A DNA stretch of 64,000 bases, from assembly GCF_904846155.1 (NCBI RefSeq), contig NZ_CAJGZP010000001.1, positions 806,001 through 870,000 of the forward strand, written 5' to 3'. A model generated the notes under the pieces. That model was not told the origin of the DNA, searched no databases, and worked only from the letters and a program-made list of their open reading frames with translations. Both the position numbers and the translations under genes were made by a program. Numbering within the stretch: the stretch's first letter is position 1; every line of letters begins with the position of its first letter. Shown in pieces: positions 1-8,540 of this stretch. The stretch is from Psychrobacter fulvigenes. GTDB taxonomy: Bacteria > Pseudomonadota > Gammaproteobacteria > Pseudomonadales > Moraxellaceae.

Positions 1-1
1 A

Positions 2-1729
2 GGCGCGATGTTTTACCATATGGGTGATATCACGATCGATCCAGATTTATTAAAACAAGCAGAAGTCGCGGTCGGTAATAATTCTGTGACTTTGGGTAAC
101 GATGCTATTGGTGGCGCCGTGGCGTTTGAGACGGTAGATGCTGCTGACTTGCTCAAGCCTGGTCAAAAAATCGGTGCAAAAATACATGCAGGCTATGGCA
201 GTAACAACGATGAGCTATTAACGTCAGCAACGGTCTATGGCGCACCGTCTGATAATGTGGATTTATTGGCCTATTACGGCAAGCGTGATGCAGATTCTGG
301 CGAAGATGGGGAAGGCCGTGAGCTTTTTGAAGACAGTAAAGGCGAGAATGTCTTATTAAAAGCAGGCGTTTTTATCCTCGATGATCACCGCGTAGGCGCA
401 AGCTTTAGCCGTACTGAAAAAAAGGGTATCTTTCCGTTTCGTCCAGACTTTCCGAGTTTGAGTGACGAAAGAATCCCGCAAAAGGTAAAGCGAGATACTT
501 ATACAGTGGATTACAACTTTAATCCATTAAACTCTCTGATTGATGTTGATGCCAATATTTATCAAACCGAAACAGAAATTTCGCGTAACAATAGTGCTGA
601 TATATCGTCAAATTATGATTGGAACGCTAAGGTAAAAACCACTGGCGCCAAAATTGAAAACACCAGTGTGATTGATACTGCTACCGGTAGCCATAAGTTG
701 ATCGCAGGGGCAGAGCACTACAAAAAAGAGTCGGAGATGGCACGAGACAATCAGGGTGCAAACAGTGACAGCGCAAAAAACACCTCAGTGTATTTAGAAG
801 ACCAGTGGCAAATGGGTAAATTTACCCTAACGCCAGGCGTGCGTTATGACCGTTACGAATCACCTGAGTTTGTGTCAGGTGGTAAGACCTATGACAATGT
901 CGTTGGTGCCTTGGCTGCCAGCTATGAGATTGCGCCGCGTACGCAAGTATTTGCCAGCTATACGCAATTGTTTAATGGTCCTGACTTAGGACAGGCTATA
1001 TTCAATAGCAATGGCGAAGGTATTTATGTCAATAATGATCTCAAGCCAGAAGAAGGCTATAACTCTGAAGTGGGTATTGCCACGACACTGCGCGGACTAA
1101 CGACCGCTGATGATGCCATGCAATTAAGCGCAAAATACTTTAAGTCTAATATCGAAAACTATCAGCAGTTTGTCAGAACAGGGGATCGTGCAGGTCGCTA
1201 TGGTCTAAACTGTAGCACTGGCGAGCGCGGTTCGGCAGGCAACCTGCAAGACTGCCAAGGTATGATCAACAGTGATGAAGACTATGAAATCAAAGGCGTT
1301 GAGCTGGCAGCGAACTATAGAATGGATAACTTTGGTATGGGTCTCAGCTATTCACGTGCCCGTAGTGAAGGTAGCGAAACAGGCGATAGCATTCCATCCG
1401 TAAGCGGCAGTAGTGCTGACTCGGGCGACCGCTACATGGTGAACCTGAACTATGAACCAAGTGATGAGCTAGGGCTTGGCTGGCGCAGTACCTATGTGGC
1501 ATCCATCACCGATAATAGTGGAGATACCAAGCCAAACTATGATGTGCATGATGTGTATATGAACTATTCACCACGTCAGCTTGAGGGTGTGAAAGCTACG
1601 GTTGGGGTCTATAATCTGTTCGATGAAACTTATGCTAGCCACTCATCGCGCTTAAATATGGCTGATGCGACGGCTACTGACTTTGAAATGGGTCGTAATA
1701 TCAAAGCGTCACTAACCTATCAGTTTTAA
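2..1729 (+). CDS. TonB-dependent outer-membrane receptor (5' partial)
   Basis: Outer-membrane beta-barrel receptor for an iron-loaded ligand (siderophore or haem), driven by TonB-ExbBD. The frame is open to the left edge, so the signal peptide and most of the plug domain lie outside the window. The visible part begins within the plug: IDPDLLKQAEVAVG followed by GNDAIGGAVAFET is the typical plug end. About 500 residues of barrel strands follow, and the protein ends in Phe (SLTYQF), the usual outer-membrane insertion signal. It converges on a siderophore ABC transporter operon and lies near tonB-exbBD, which supports iron uptake. The plug looks closest to the haem/transferrin/catecholate receptor group, but the ligand cannot be read from the sequence. 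Family members usually have 650-750 residues. Confidence 0.9.
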   Translation, partial: GAMFYHMGDITIDPDLLKQAEVAVGNNSVTLGNDAIGGAVAFETVDAADLLKPGQKIGAKIHAGYGSNNDELLTSATVYGAPSDNVDLLAYYGKRDADSGEDGEGRELFEDSKGENVLLKAGVFILDDHRVGASFSRTEKKGIFPFRPDFPSLSDERIPQKVKRDTYTVDYNFNPLNSLIDVDANIYQTETEISRNNSADISSNYDWNAKVKTTGAKIENTSVIDTATGSHKLIAGAEHYKKESEMARDNQGANSDSAKNTSVYLEDQWQMGKFTLTPGVRYDRYESPEFVSGGKTYDNVVGALAASYEIAPRTQVFASYTQLFNGPDLGQAIFNSNGEGIYVNNDLKPEEGYNSEVGIATTLRGLTTADDAMQLSAKYFKSNIENYQQFVRTGDRAGRYGLNCSTGERGSAGNLQDCQGMINSDEDYEIKGVELAANYRMDNFGMGLSYSRARSEGSETGDSIPSVSGSSADSGDRYMVNLNYEPSDELGLGWRSTYVASITDNSGDTKPNYDVHDVYMNYSPRQLEGVKATVGVYNLFDETYASHSSRLNMADATATDFEMGRNIKASLTYQF

Positions 1730-1753
1730 AGAGTAATTATAAATAGTTCTAAA

Positions 1754-1790
1754 AAAACCAGCCATCTAACATTTAGGTGGCTGGTTTTTT
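1754..1790. terminator. Bidirectional intrinsic terminator
   Basis: A 14-bp stem (AAAACCAGCCATCT pairing with AGGTGGCTGGTTTT, one G-T wobble) with a 7-nt loop. It has an A-run on the left and a T-run on the right. It lies just after the receptor gene and before the end of the convergent ABC operon, so it probably serves both. Confidence 0.85.
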
Positions 1791-1884
1791 ATGCAGCGTT
1801 TTATCAAGGTTTTGTTATTAAGGGCTTGTTATTGAGAGCTTTTTATTAAAGAGTTTTTGATCAAAGTCTCTTTGTCGAGAGAGT

Positions 1885-2643
1885 TTAAACCGTATCCACA
1901 ATGACGGGGCGACCATTGTGCGTCAGCACAGTAACGTCTACGCCATATAAGTCATCGATGGCGTCATGAGTCAGTACATCGGTAGGGTGACCGGTCTGGA
2001 TAATTTTGCCTTCCTTCATCATGACCACGGTATCGGCAAACTGCGCTGCTTGATTGATATCGTGCAAGACAATGACCACAGTTTTGCCCGCTTGATGCGT
2101 CAGCGACCGCAGCTCACGCATCAGCCTGCCGGCATGATACATATCGAGGTTGTTTAGTGGCTCATCGAGCAGTAAGTAAGGTGTATCTTGGCAGACAATC
2201 ATGGCGATCAATACCCGTTGCCGCTGTCCACCAGAGAGGGTAGAGAGAAAGCGCTTGGCCATGTCGAGCAGCTCAAAACGCGCCATAATGGTTTGTACCA
2301 TTTGCCGATCCTTATCTGTAGGGCGGCCTTGGTGATAGGGATAGCGGCCAAACATCAACAGCTCTTCTACCCGCAATCGTCCTTGAATGTGGTTTTCTTG
2401 TGCCAACATGGCGACGGTTTTGGCAAGGGTCTGGCTATCGGTGCTTTCGATATCATGCCCGTCAAAGCTGACAACGCCTTTTTGTAAAGGTGTCAGCCGT
2501 GACATTAAGTTAAACAGGGTCGATTTACCCGCACCATTGGGTCCAATAAGGGCGATGACTTGGCCTGTCGCTAGGGTTAAATCCACATCATCGAGGATGG
2601 TGTGTGAGCCAATACGATGGCTGACGTGAGAGAGGGTTATCAT
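1885..2643 (-). CDS. Siderophore ABC transporter ATP-binding protein
   Basis: Cytoplasmic ATPase (252 aa) of a ferric-siderophore importer, FecE/FepC/FatE type. Visible motifs: Walker A GPNGAGKST at residues 34-42, signature LSGGQ at 136-140, Walker B LLLDEP near 157-162 and the switch histidine in VLHD near 194. It is the last gene of a leftward operon (binding protein, permease, permease, ATPase), 28 bp after the preceding permease. Gene order matches the fatBDCA, ceuBCDE and yclNOPQ transporters. Substrate not determinable; catecholate or petrobactin-like siderophores are typical of this subgroup. Confidence 0.93.
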   Translation of the reverse strand: MITLSHVSHRIGSHTILDDVDLTLATGQVIALIGPNGAGKSTLFNLMSRLTPLQKGVVSFDGHDIESTDSQTLAKTVAMLAQENHIQGRLRVEELLMFGRYPYHQGRPTDKDRQMVQTIMARFELLDMAKRFLSTLSGGQRQRVLIAMIVCQDTPYLLLDEPLNNLDMYHAGRLMRELRSLTHQAGKTVVIVLHDINQAAQFADTVVMMKEGKIIQTGHPTDVLTHDAIDDLYGVDVTVLTHNGRPVIVDTV

Positions 2644-2671
2644 AATGACATTCGCACTTTATATGAGTAAT

Positions 2672-3817
2672 TTATACGGGTGATTTATGTTGACGGAACT
2701 GACTGAAAATTAACGCGATAAAGACAATGCCTCCTAGCAGCTCAATAACGACTGAGAGCACACCTGCCATACCTAATATGCGCTCGAATATGGTCTGACC
2801 CAATACCAAGCAGAGCATGGCCATAAAACTCACCAATACCAAGCGTTCGCTGTGGTGCATGGTTTTGCAAATACGATTGGTCAGCGCGCATACCAGCAGT
2901 CCTAAAAATATCACGGGGCCGACAAACGCCGTTGCCGTCGCGACCAATACGGCGATGACTATTAATAAACGCATCGCTAACGATCGGTAGTTGATACCTA
3001 GATTGATGGCATGTGCTTGCCCCAACATCAGTACATCCACTTGATGCCGCCACCGCCAAATCAAAACCGCACTCACCAGACAAACGACCAAACTTGCCAT
3101 CATCATCGCTGAATTAATCGTATTGAATTGCGCAAAGCTGGCTGATTGAATAACGACGTAATCTTCAGGGTTGATCAACCGTGCGACCAAAGACGATAAA
3201 CTGCGGAACAGCACCCCAAATACGATGCCGACCAGAATCAACCTTGCCAAATCATGATTGGAGCGTGTAAAAAGTAAGCGAAATAATAGCAGTGATGCTC
3301 CTACCATTAACCCCACTTCCAAGGCAAATTTTAGCAAAGGCTGGCTGCTAAACAGATTGCTGGTGCCCAAAAAGAAAACCAGCAGGCTTTGGATGAGCAC
3401 GTAGAGAGCGTCAAAGCCCAGTAGAGAAGGGGTCAAAATAGGATTGTGCGTTAAGCTTTGAAATAGCAGAGTTGAGACGCCAATCGCATAGCCAACAATT
3501 AATAGTGCTAACAGTTTTTTGCCACGGAATTCGAGTACAAAATCCCAATTACCATTGGCACCGATAGTCATAAATAAGACTGAACTGACGATGAGTAGGC
3601 CAAGGACGATCATTACAGGCTTGGTCCATATCTCGTTAGAAAGTAGCTTTGATAGCCGCTTTGATGACTGCTTTGATGACTGCTTTGATGACTGCTTTGA
3701 TAGCTGTTTTTGTAATAGGGAATGCTTGCTCATGGCTTGCTTAGAAGCTTTTCGACTGTCTAAAAAGTCATGGTCAGTATTATCAGAATGGATGTTGTGG
3801 TCAGATGATGTCGTCAT
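2672..3817 (-). CDS. FecCD-type siderophore permease with repeat-rich N-terminal tail
   Basis: Inner-membrane permease subunit (381 aa) with about nine hydrophobic segments, beginning near residue 68. FecCD features include GYAIGVSTLLFQSLTHNPI and the later GPVIFLGLL stretch. It pairs with the second permease upstream in the operon to form the translocation pore. Oddity: the first 65 residues are a hydrophilic, Ser/Lys/Gln-rich cytoplasmic extension containing repeated SKQS units encoded by a 12-bp tandem repeat. Ordinary family members are 310-330 residues and lack this tail. The first ATG is kept because no better internal start with a ribosome-binding site was seen. Confidence 0.9.
   Translation of the reverse strand: MTTSSDHNIHSDNTDHDFLDSRKASKQAMSKHSLLQKQLSKQSSKQSSKQSSKRLSKLLSNEIWTKPVMIVLGLLIVSSVLFMTIGANGNWDFVLEFRGKKLLALLIVGYAIGVSTLLFQSLTHNPILTPSLLGFDALYVLIQSLLVFFLGTSNLFSSQPLLKFALEVGLMVGASLLLFRLLFTRSNHDLARLILVGIVFGVLFRSLSSLVARLINPEDYVVIQSASFAQFNTINSAMMMASLVVCLVSAVLIWRWRHQVDVLMLGQAHAINLGINYRSLAMRLLIVIAVLVATATAFVGPVIFLGLLVCALTNRICKTMHHSERLVLVSFMAMLCLVLGQTIFERILGMAGVLSVVIELLGGIVFIALIFSQFRQHKSPV
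3648..3707. repeat. 12-bp tandem repeat inside permease gene
   Basis: Five units of a 12-bp repeat on the plus strand: three perfect TTTGATGACTGC copies at 3660-3695 flanked by two diverged ones. On the minus strand it encodes the SKQS-rich tail of the permease. The unit is a multiple of three, so copy-number change alters length but not frame. Confidence 0.9.
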
Positions 3818-3886
3818 TGGCTTGATTCAACGTGGCTATGATAAGTTCAAAAAAAGAGGCGTACTTCTAAAGGGAAAGTCACTTCA

Positions 3887-3966
3887 ATAGTGCACTGCTA
3901 CTGTTATGGGTGTATGGGTTTTCTCGCTTACTGTGCGTTTTTTACTCCAAAGACTTCGAAAAACTA
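3887..3966. repeat. Degenerate copy (E) of the dispersed palindromic repeat
   Basis: The gap between the two permease genes carries TGCTACTG, TTTTCTCGCTTACTGTGCG, ACTCCA and GAAAAACT in the same order as the clearer repeat copy at 16565-16712, with substitutions and a truncated right end. It reaches the stop codon of the 3964-5046 permease. I infer an old, decayed family member within the operon transcript. Confidence 0.55.
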
Positions 3967-5046
3967 ACTGGCTTTGGGTTGACGTAATAGCAACCATAAA
4001 AACACTCCCGCACCAATAACGCCAAAAATAGTCGCCACTGGCACCTCATAAGGATAGCGAATACTGCGCCCGATGATGTCGCATAGCAGTACAAAACTCG
4101 CTCCCATCAAAGCGACCGCAGGCAGACAATGGCGCAGCTTATCGCCCATGATTCGGCTAATGATATTGGGCACTATTAGCCCCACAAATGGAATGGCGCC
4201 GACGGTCACCACGACCACTGAGCTAATGATGGCGACGGTCATAATGACAAACCAAGTCATCAGGTTTTTATTGACACCAAGATTGATCGCAATGGCGTCG
4301 CCAAGACCAACGATGGTCAGCCGATCTGCTAAGATATAAGCGCCTATCGCTAATGCCCCTGTCAAATACAGCAGCTCATAACGACCTGCTAAGATAGTAG
4401 AGAAGTCCCCAAAACGCCATACTGAGAGCATTTGTACCGATTCAGTCTGATAAGCAATAAACAACGTCACCGCTTCGATGATGGCACCAAACACAATACC
4501 GACCAACGGCACCATCAAGTAATCAGTCGGCGGTAAGCGCTTAATAAGGCGCATAAATATCACCATACCAACCACCGCACATAGCGTAGCCACTAGCATC
4601 TTGTTCAGTAAGCTGCTAGCTGGCAGGTATAGACTGATGAGTAATAACCCTAAACCAGCACTTTGAGTCGCCCCCACCATAGAGGGCTCGACAAAGCGGT
4701 TTTTTAGTACGGTTTGCAAGATCATCCCTGCGACCGCCAACGACGCTCCAGTCAAGATAATGGCAATGGTGCGCGGTATACGGCTGACCATTAACAGCTG
4801 CATGTCAGTACTGGCTGCTTGGCTGATGGTTTGGCTCGCCGTGCCACTATTGAACATGGCGAATAAAGGCGAGGCACTATCGACAAGCCATTGCCAAAAC
4901 CCTTGCCACGAAAAATCAGCGACGCCAATAGACAAGCTCAGTAAAATCAAAGCAAATAGCAATACCAAGCTGAGAGCATTTAACAGCCTTGGTGATAAAG
5001 ACCATGATAATCGCGGAGACTGAGTGAGCGGTACGCTGCGTGCCAT
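3964..5046 (-). CDS. FecCD-type siderophore permease
   Basis: Inner-membrane permease subunit (360 aa). It has a hydrophobic signal-anchor near residues 24-45 and about nine transmembrane segments. Visible family motifs are NRFVEPSMVGATQSAGLGLL and GAIPFVGLIVPNIISR, plus a C-terminal GRSIRYPYEVPVATIFGVIG stretch typical of FecCD proteins. It is the second gene of the leftward siderophore operon, 114 bp after the binding-protein gene. With the 2672-3817 product it would form the heterodimeric channel that accepts ferric siderophore from the binding lipoprotein. Confidence 0.93.
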   Translation of the reverse strand: MARSVPLTQSPRLSWSLSPRLLNALSLVLLFALILLSLSIGVADFSWQGFWQWLVDSASPLFAMFNSGTASQTISQAASTDMQLLMVSRIPRTIAIILTGASLAVAGMILQTVLKNRFVEPSMVGATQSAGLGLLLISLYLPASSLLNKMLVATLCAVVGMVIFMRLIKRLPPTDYLMVPLVGIVFGAIIEAVTLFIAYQTESVQMLSVWRFGDFSTILAGRYELLYLTGALAIGAYILADRLTIVGLGDAIAINLGVNKNLMTWFVIMTVAIISSVVVVTVGAIPFVGLIVPNIISRIMGDKLRHCLPAVALMGASFVLLCDIIGRSIRYPYEVPVATIFGVIGAGVFLWLLLRQPKAS

Positions 5047-5160
5047 AGGGATATCTACACATTACATAACTGGCTAACGGTTAACTAAAGATTTACGTAA
5101 AGAGTTAAGTCAGCCAGCGACTTGTTTGCTTGTTAATAATTTTACTTATTAACAATTAAT

Positions 5161-6198
5161 CTATTGGGTGCTGTCTGCCTGAGTAAACTTTTCGGTGACA
5201 AGATTGGCATCTTTTAGCCATTGGTAGTAACCACCAAACGCTAAGTAAGAGTCTGGGCTAAGATAAACGATGTTGTCGTTTTTCCAGGCGGTGGTTTGAT
5301 GCACCAGTGGGTTATCTAGCACCACGTCTGCGCCATCACCTTCTTCACCAATGGCAGAGGTTCTGTCTAGTACAAACAGCCAGTCGGGATTGATTTTTTG
5401 TAGGTACTCAAAAGACACTGGCTGTCCGTGTCGGGCCTCTTCAATCTGAGCGTCTGCCACCGGAATATCAAACACGGTGTGTATAAACCCAAAGCGTGAG
5501 TCTGCACCATAAGTTGAGATTTTATTACCGTTGACCAGTACCACCAAGCCATTACCTTTGCCTGCGCTGGCAGTCTTGGCTTTTTCGATAGCATCATCGA
5601 TGTCTTTTTGTAGCGCTTGTGCTTTATCCGCTTTACCAAACAAACGGCCCAAATCCGCTAGGCGCTGCTTGCTGGATTCGTAAATATTGGCGGTATCTAA
5701 GGTAAGATCTAGCGTCGGTGCCATTTGGCTTAAGGTGTCGTATTTTTCTGCCATACGTGAGCCGACCAAGATGGCTTTTGGCTGCATCTCGTTCAAAGCT
5801 TCCATATCTGGCTCAAATAATGTGCCTATTTTTTTGCTCTCTGGATTTTTACTCTCTGAAGTATCAACAGCCATTAAGTTGTCTAAGGGTAGATTGTCAG
5901 GCAAGCCATCGACGGGCACGCCCAGCGCTGCTAAATCCTGCATCAACGTCATGTCATAGACAGCGATAGGGTGAGGGTTAACAGGCAAATCCACATCACC
6001 ACGAACGGTATCAATCGTGACCACTGTATCGTCACTAAGTGCAGAGTTTGCTTCTATATTGCCATCTGCGTTAGTCGATTGGGTTTGTTCGGTGTTAGTT
6101 ATAGCTTTGGCTTGATCCGTGTTTTCTGTTGGTGTGCAGCCAACAAGGCTGGCGCTGACGGCAAGTCCAATTAGAGTCTGTTTTATTTTAAGGGTCAT
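5161..6198 (-). CDS. Siderophore-binding lipoprotein of ABC transporter
   Basis: Periplasmic substrate-binding lipoprotein (345 aa), FatB/CeuE/YclQ type. The N-terminus has a signal peptide and the lipobox LVGC with Cys at residue 21, then a Thr/Asn/Asp linker. The PeriBP_2-like fold follows: VDLPVNPHPIAVYDM, LGTLF-type and AILVGSRMAEKYDTL segments, and a closing AFGGYYQW near the C-terminus. It is first in the operon and would capture ferric siderophore released by an outer-membrane receptor. The upstream region holds an inverted repeat (6223-6238), but I found no convincing Fur box directly in front of it. Confidence 0.92.
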   Translation of the reverse strand: MTLKIKQTLIGLAVSASLVGCTPTENTDQAKAITNTEQTQSTNADGNIEANSALSDDTVVTIDTVRGDVDLPVNPHPIAVYDMTLMQDLAALGVPVDGLPDNLPLDNLMAVDTSESKNPESKKIGTLFEPDMEALNEMQPKAILVGSRMAEKYDTLSQMAPTLDLTLDTANIYESSKQRLADLGRLFGKADKAQALQKDIDDAIEKAKTASAGKGNGLVVLVNGNKISTYGADSRFGFIHTVFDIPVADAQIEEARHGQPVSFEYLQKINPDWLFVLDRTSAIGEEGDGADVVLDNPLVHQTTAWKNDNIVYLSPDSYLAFGGYYQWLKDANLVTEKFTQADSTQ

Positions 6199-6222
6199 AT
6201 GGCAGGCCTATTGTTTATAGAT

Positions 6223-6238
6223 GTTGTATCGGTACAAC
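6223..6238. promoter_or_regulatory. Inverted repeat upstream of siderophore operon
   Basis: GTTGTA-TCGG-TACAAC, a perfect 6-bp dyad with a 4-bp spacer, 25 bp upstream of the binding-protein start. The position suits an operator. The cognate regulator is unknown, and the sequence does not resemble a Fur box. Confidence 0.35.
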
Positions 6239-6297
6239 GAATAAGGTGTGATTTATTAAAATAAAAGGCCTATCATACGCTAAAAATACTCATAATG

Positions 6298-6457
6298 AAA
6301 TGAATGCCGTAAACCTTTTTCCCTCCACGATTTTTTTATAGTTATAAAAAACCATCTATATCAATACTTTAATCTTGCTGTTTTAAAGTATTGATATAGA
6401 TGGTTTTTTATAACTATAAAAAAATCGTGGAGGGAAAAAGGTTTACGGCATTCATTT
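6298..6457. repeat. Perfect 160-bp palindrome (75-bp arms, 10-nt loop)
   Basis: Bases 6298-6372 are the exact reverse complement of 6383-6457; I paired the arms base by base. Only TCTTGCTGTT (6373-6382) separates them. After one mismatch the symmetry continues for 4 more bp on each side. No open reading frame, T-tract or clear target-site duplication was seen. It sits between the siderophore operon promoter and the Fur-like box of the tonB operon. It may be a palindromic MITE or a fold-back product of a transposon end. It would extrude as a cruciform or form a very long hairpin in RNA. Confidence 0.95.
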
Positions 6458-6486
6458 GATTAGGAGTAGTTACAAGATATTAAAAT

Positions 6487-6505
6487 GATAATAATAATGA
6501 TTCTT
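6487..6505 (+). promoter_or_regulatory. Fur-like box upstream of tonB-exbBD
   Basis: GATAATAATAATGATTCTT matches 15 of 19 positions of the classic Fur consensus GATAATGATAATCATTATC and lies about 190 bp before tonB. With the iron-uptake context, iron-dependent repression of tonB-exbB-exbD is likely. This is inference from motif match only. Confidence 0.6.
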
Positions 6506-6695
6506 ATTTACATTGCATGAGTTTTATATTATTATTCTTCGGACTAGGGTGAGATATGACCTTAGTACATGAACGTATAACGCTTATGAGTCATCATAAC
6601 GTCAGGCATCATGCGACGCTACTAACCGTATGTGTTAAAAGTAGGTTTTGATTCTCACAAACTTGCCAGTGCTGTCACGATTAAAAAGTGCTTCT

Positions 6696-7658
6696 ATGAC
6701 CAAACAATATAGCCACAAAAAAAGTCTCACAACATTTAATGTCGCCACTGCGATCGTCGTCGTCACTTTGCATGGGGTTACTGCTGCTGCGTTAGTAAAT
6801 ATGAATAGCCCTAAGCCGCCTGATCAGCAACCTGATGACATCTTGCCTATGGAAGTTCAGCTGATTAGTCCTCCTGCTGAATCAAAGCCTGAGCCAGAAG
6901 CTGAGCTAAAACCAGCGCCTAAACCAGACACAGCACCGAAAGTAGTCACCAAAGCAAAAGTTGAGCAGGAGCCCAAACCGAAAGCTAAGCCAGTGTTTGA
7001 GCCTGAGCCTGTAAAACCACCTGCAGAAAAACCTCCGCCAGAGCCAAAACCCGAACCAAAGACAGAGCCAAAACTACAGCCAAAACCAGCCCCTAAACCA
7101 GAGGTGAATACTGTAACTGTTGATAACAGTAACAGTGAGATAAAACAGCAAGCTGCAAGAGAACAGGCTGCAAGGGAACAGGCTGCAAGAGAACAAGCTG
7201 CAAGAGAACAAGCTGCAAGAGAACAAGCTGCAGGAGAACAAGCTGCAAGAGAACAAGCTGCAAGAGAACAAGCTGCAAGAGAACAGGCTGCAAGAGAACA
7301 GGCTGCAAGAGAACAGGCTGCAAGGGAGCAAGCTGCAAGAGAACAAGCCGCTGCCAGTAATACACCAATATCGGTATCAGCCTCTGAAGCAAGTTGGCAA
7401 CGCGCCCCTAATATTAGCTTGTCTAAAAGAACCAGAAGCAAGGTATTGCCAGGTGACTCTTATAGCGTATTGCTAAAAATGACGGTTGATAAGCAGGGCA
7501 ACATCCAAAACGTGGCAGTAGTGTCTTCATCGGGCAATGCTTTGGTCGATAAAGATGCTTTAAAAGCAGTTAATCGCGCTAAGTTTAACCCTTTTAAACG
7601 CAATGGTATGGCTGTGGTTGGGATTGTTGAGTTACCCATAAATGTTAACGTCGATTGA
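6696..7658 (+). CDS. tonB: TonB energy transducer with AAREQ repeats
   Basis: Inner-membrane-anchored periplasmic protein (320 aa from the ATG) that transmits proton-motive force to outer-membrane receptors. An N-terminal membrane anchor (about residues 13-35) is followed by a Pro/Glu/Lys-rich spanning region, then 13 tandem AAREQ pentapeptides (one is AAGEQ). A C-terminal TonB domain contains LKMTVDKQGNIQNVAVVSSS and AKFNPFKRNG. The repeat block probably forms a charged helix that lengthens the periplasmic reach. An upstream in-frame TTG (6648) is possible, but the ATG at 6696 gives a normal anchor. It is followed by exbB and exbD; all three are probably Fur-regulated. Confidence 0.9.
   Translation: MTKQYSHKKSLTTFNVATAIVVVTLHGVTAAALVNMNSPKPPDQQPDDILPMEVQLISPPAESKPEPEAELKPAPKPDTAPKVVTKAKVEQEPKPKAKPVFEPEPVKPPAEKPPPEPKPEPKTEPKLQPKPAPKPEVNTVTVDNSNSEIKQQAAREQAAREQAAREQAAREQAAREQAAGEQAAREQAAREQAAREQAAREQAAREQAAREQAAREQAAASNTPISVSASEASWQRAPNISLSKRTRSKVLPGDSYSVLLKMTVDKQGNIQNVAVVSSSGNALVDKDALKAVNRAKFNPFKRNGMAVVGIVELPINVNVD
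7152..7346 (+). repeat. 13 x 15-bp tandem repeat in tonB
   Basis: Thirteen contiguous 15-bp units close to GCTGCAAGAGAACAA, encoding AAREQ (the sixth unit reads AAGEQ). Units differ only at a few third positions, so the array is probably prone to slippage that changes length without breaking frame. Confidence 0.97.
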
Positions 7659-7778
7659 ACAGCACATGGCAAAATGTATCATTTTTATTTAGCATCGACT
7701 AGACCTAACAAAGAAGAGTAGCTAAGAACAGTATTTGAATAATTAAGGCATATATTTTATAAAACACGAGGATTGGTC

Positions 7779-8429
7779 ATGGACTTCGCAGAATACTGGC
7801 AATATACCGATGGTGTCACTAAGTTTTTGTTTTTTACCTTACTGGCATTGTCAGTCGCTTCTTGGTTCACCGGTATCATTCGTCTTTACCAAAGCTATCA
7901 GTTAAAAAAAGCAGTGGCAGGGGACTTGGTAAGAGCGGTTGATTTGCAGTCTACAGAGCTTGAGAGTCTGAGTAGCGCAGAGCGTAAAACGGTCACTGAG
8001 CAGACGCTCATGCAACAAATCGGTCGTTACCGTGATAAAGGCGAGCAGGGTATGTCCATTCTTGGAACGACGGCAGCCATTGCGCCATTCATCGGTTTGT
8101 TTGGCACAGTCTGGGGAATATTTCACGCCCTACATAGTATCGGCCAGTCGGGGCAAGCAGGTCTGAGTCAGGTAGCAGGCCCTGTCGGTGAAGCGTTGAT
8201 CATGACTGGCTTGGGTCTAGCTGTTGCCCTCCCTGCGGTGATTTTTTATAACATCGCCCTTCGTCTCAATCGCCGAACTTTATATGTGGCCAATGATACT
8301 GCTTATGGGCTGCTCAGAGAGACCGCCAAACAAGGTGGTGTTAGTACGCCTGATACCAAACAGACGATAGCACAAGTGAATAAAAACAAATCGTATGTTG
8401 GCAGTATGTCTGCATCAACGGCGGGCTAA
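7779..8429 (+). CDS. exbB: ExbB proton-channel subunit
   Basis: MotA/TolQ/ExbB family membrane protein (216 aa) that forms the pentameric proton channel energising TonB. Three transmembrane segments are visible: near residues 15-37, the central GTTAAIAPFIGLFGTVWGI helix, and the third helix MTGLGLAVALPAVIFYNIAL. The start is the ATG at 7779, behind ACGAGGA, rather than the upstream in-frame TTG. The gene lies 120 bp after tonB and 111 bp before exbD. Confidence 0.94.
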   Translation: MDFAEYWQYTDGVTKFLFFTLLALSVASWFTGIIRLYQSYQLKKAVAGDLVRAVDLQSTELESLSSAERKTVTEQTLMQQIGRYRDKGEQGMSILGTTAAIAPFIGLFGTVWGIFHALHSIGQSGQAGLSQVAGPVGEALIMTGLGLAVALPAVIFYNIALRLNRRTLYVANDTAYGLLRETAKQGGVSTPDTKQTIAQVNKNKSYVGSMSASTAG

Positions 8430-8540
8430 ATCAATCTTGATTATGCGCCTCATAGATTTGCTTTGAGCAAATAGCGGCAACATCCACAAAAGTATTAAAT
8501 AATCAGACCTTAGACTCTAAAGAGACAGTAGGAAGTTAAG

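Noticed and set aside
6857..7441. Long antisense frames rich in AACSL and related repeats
   Set aside because: They are mirror images of the 15-bp tandem repeat in tonB; composition alone keeps them open.
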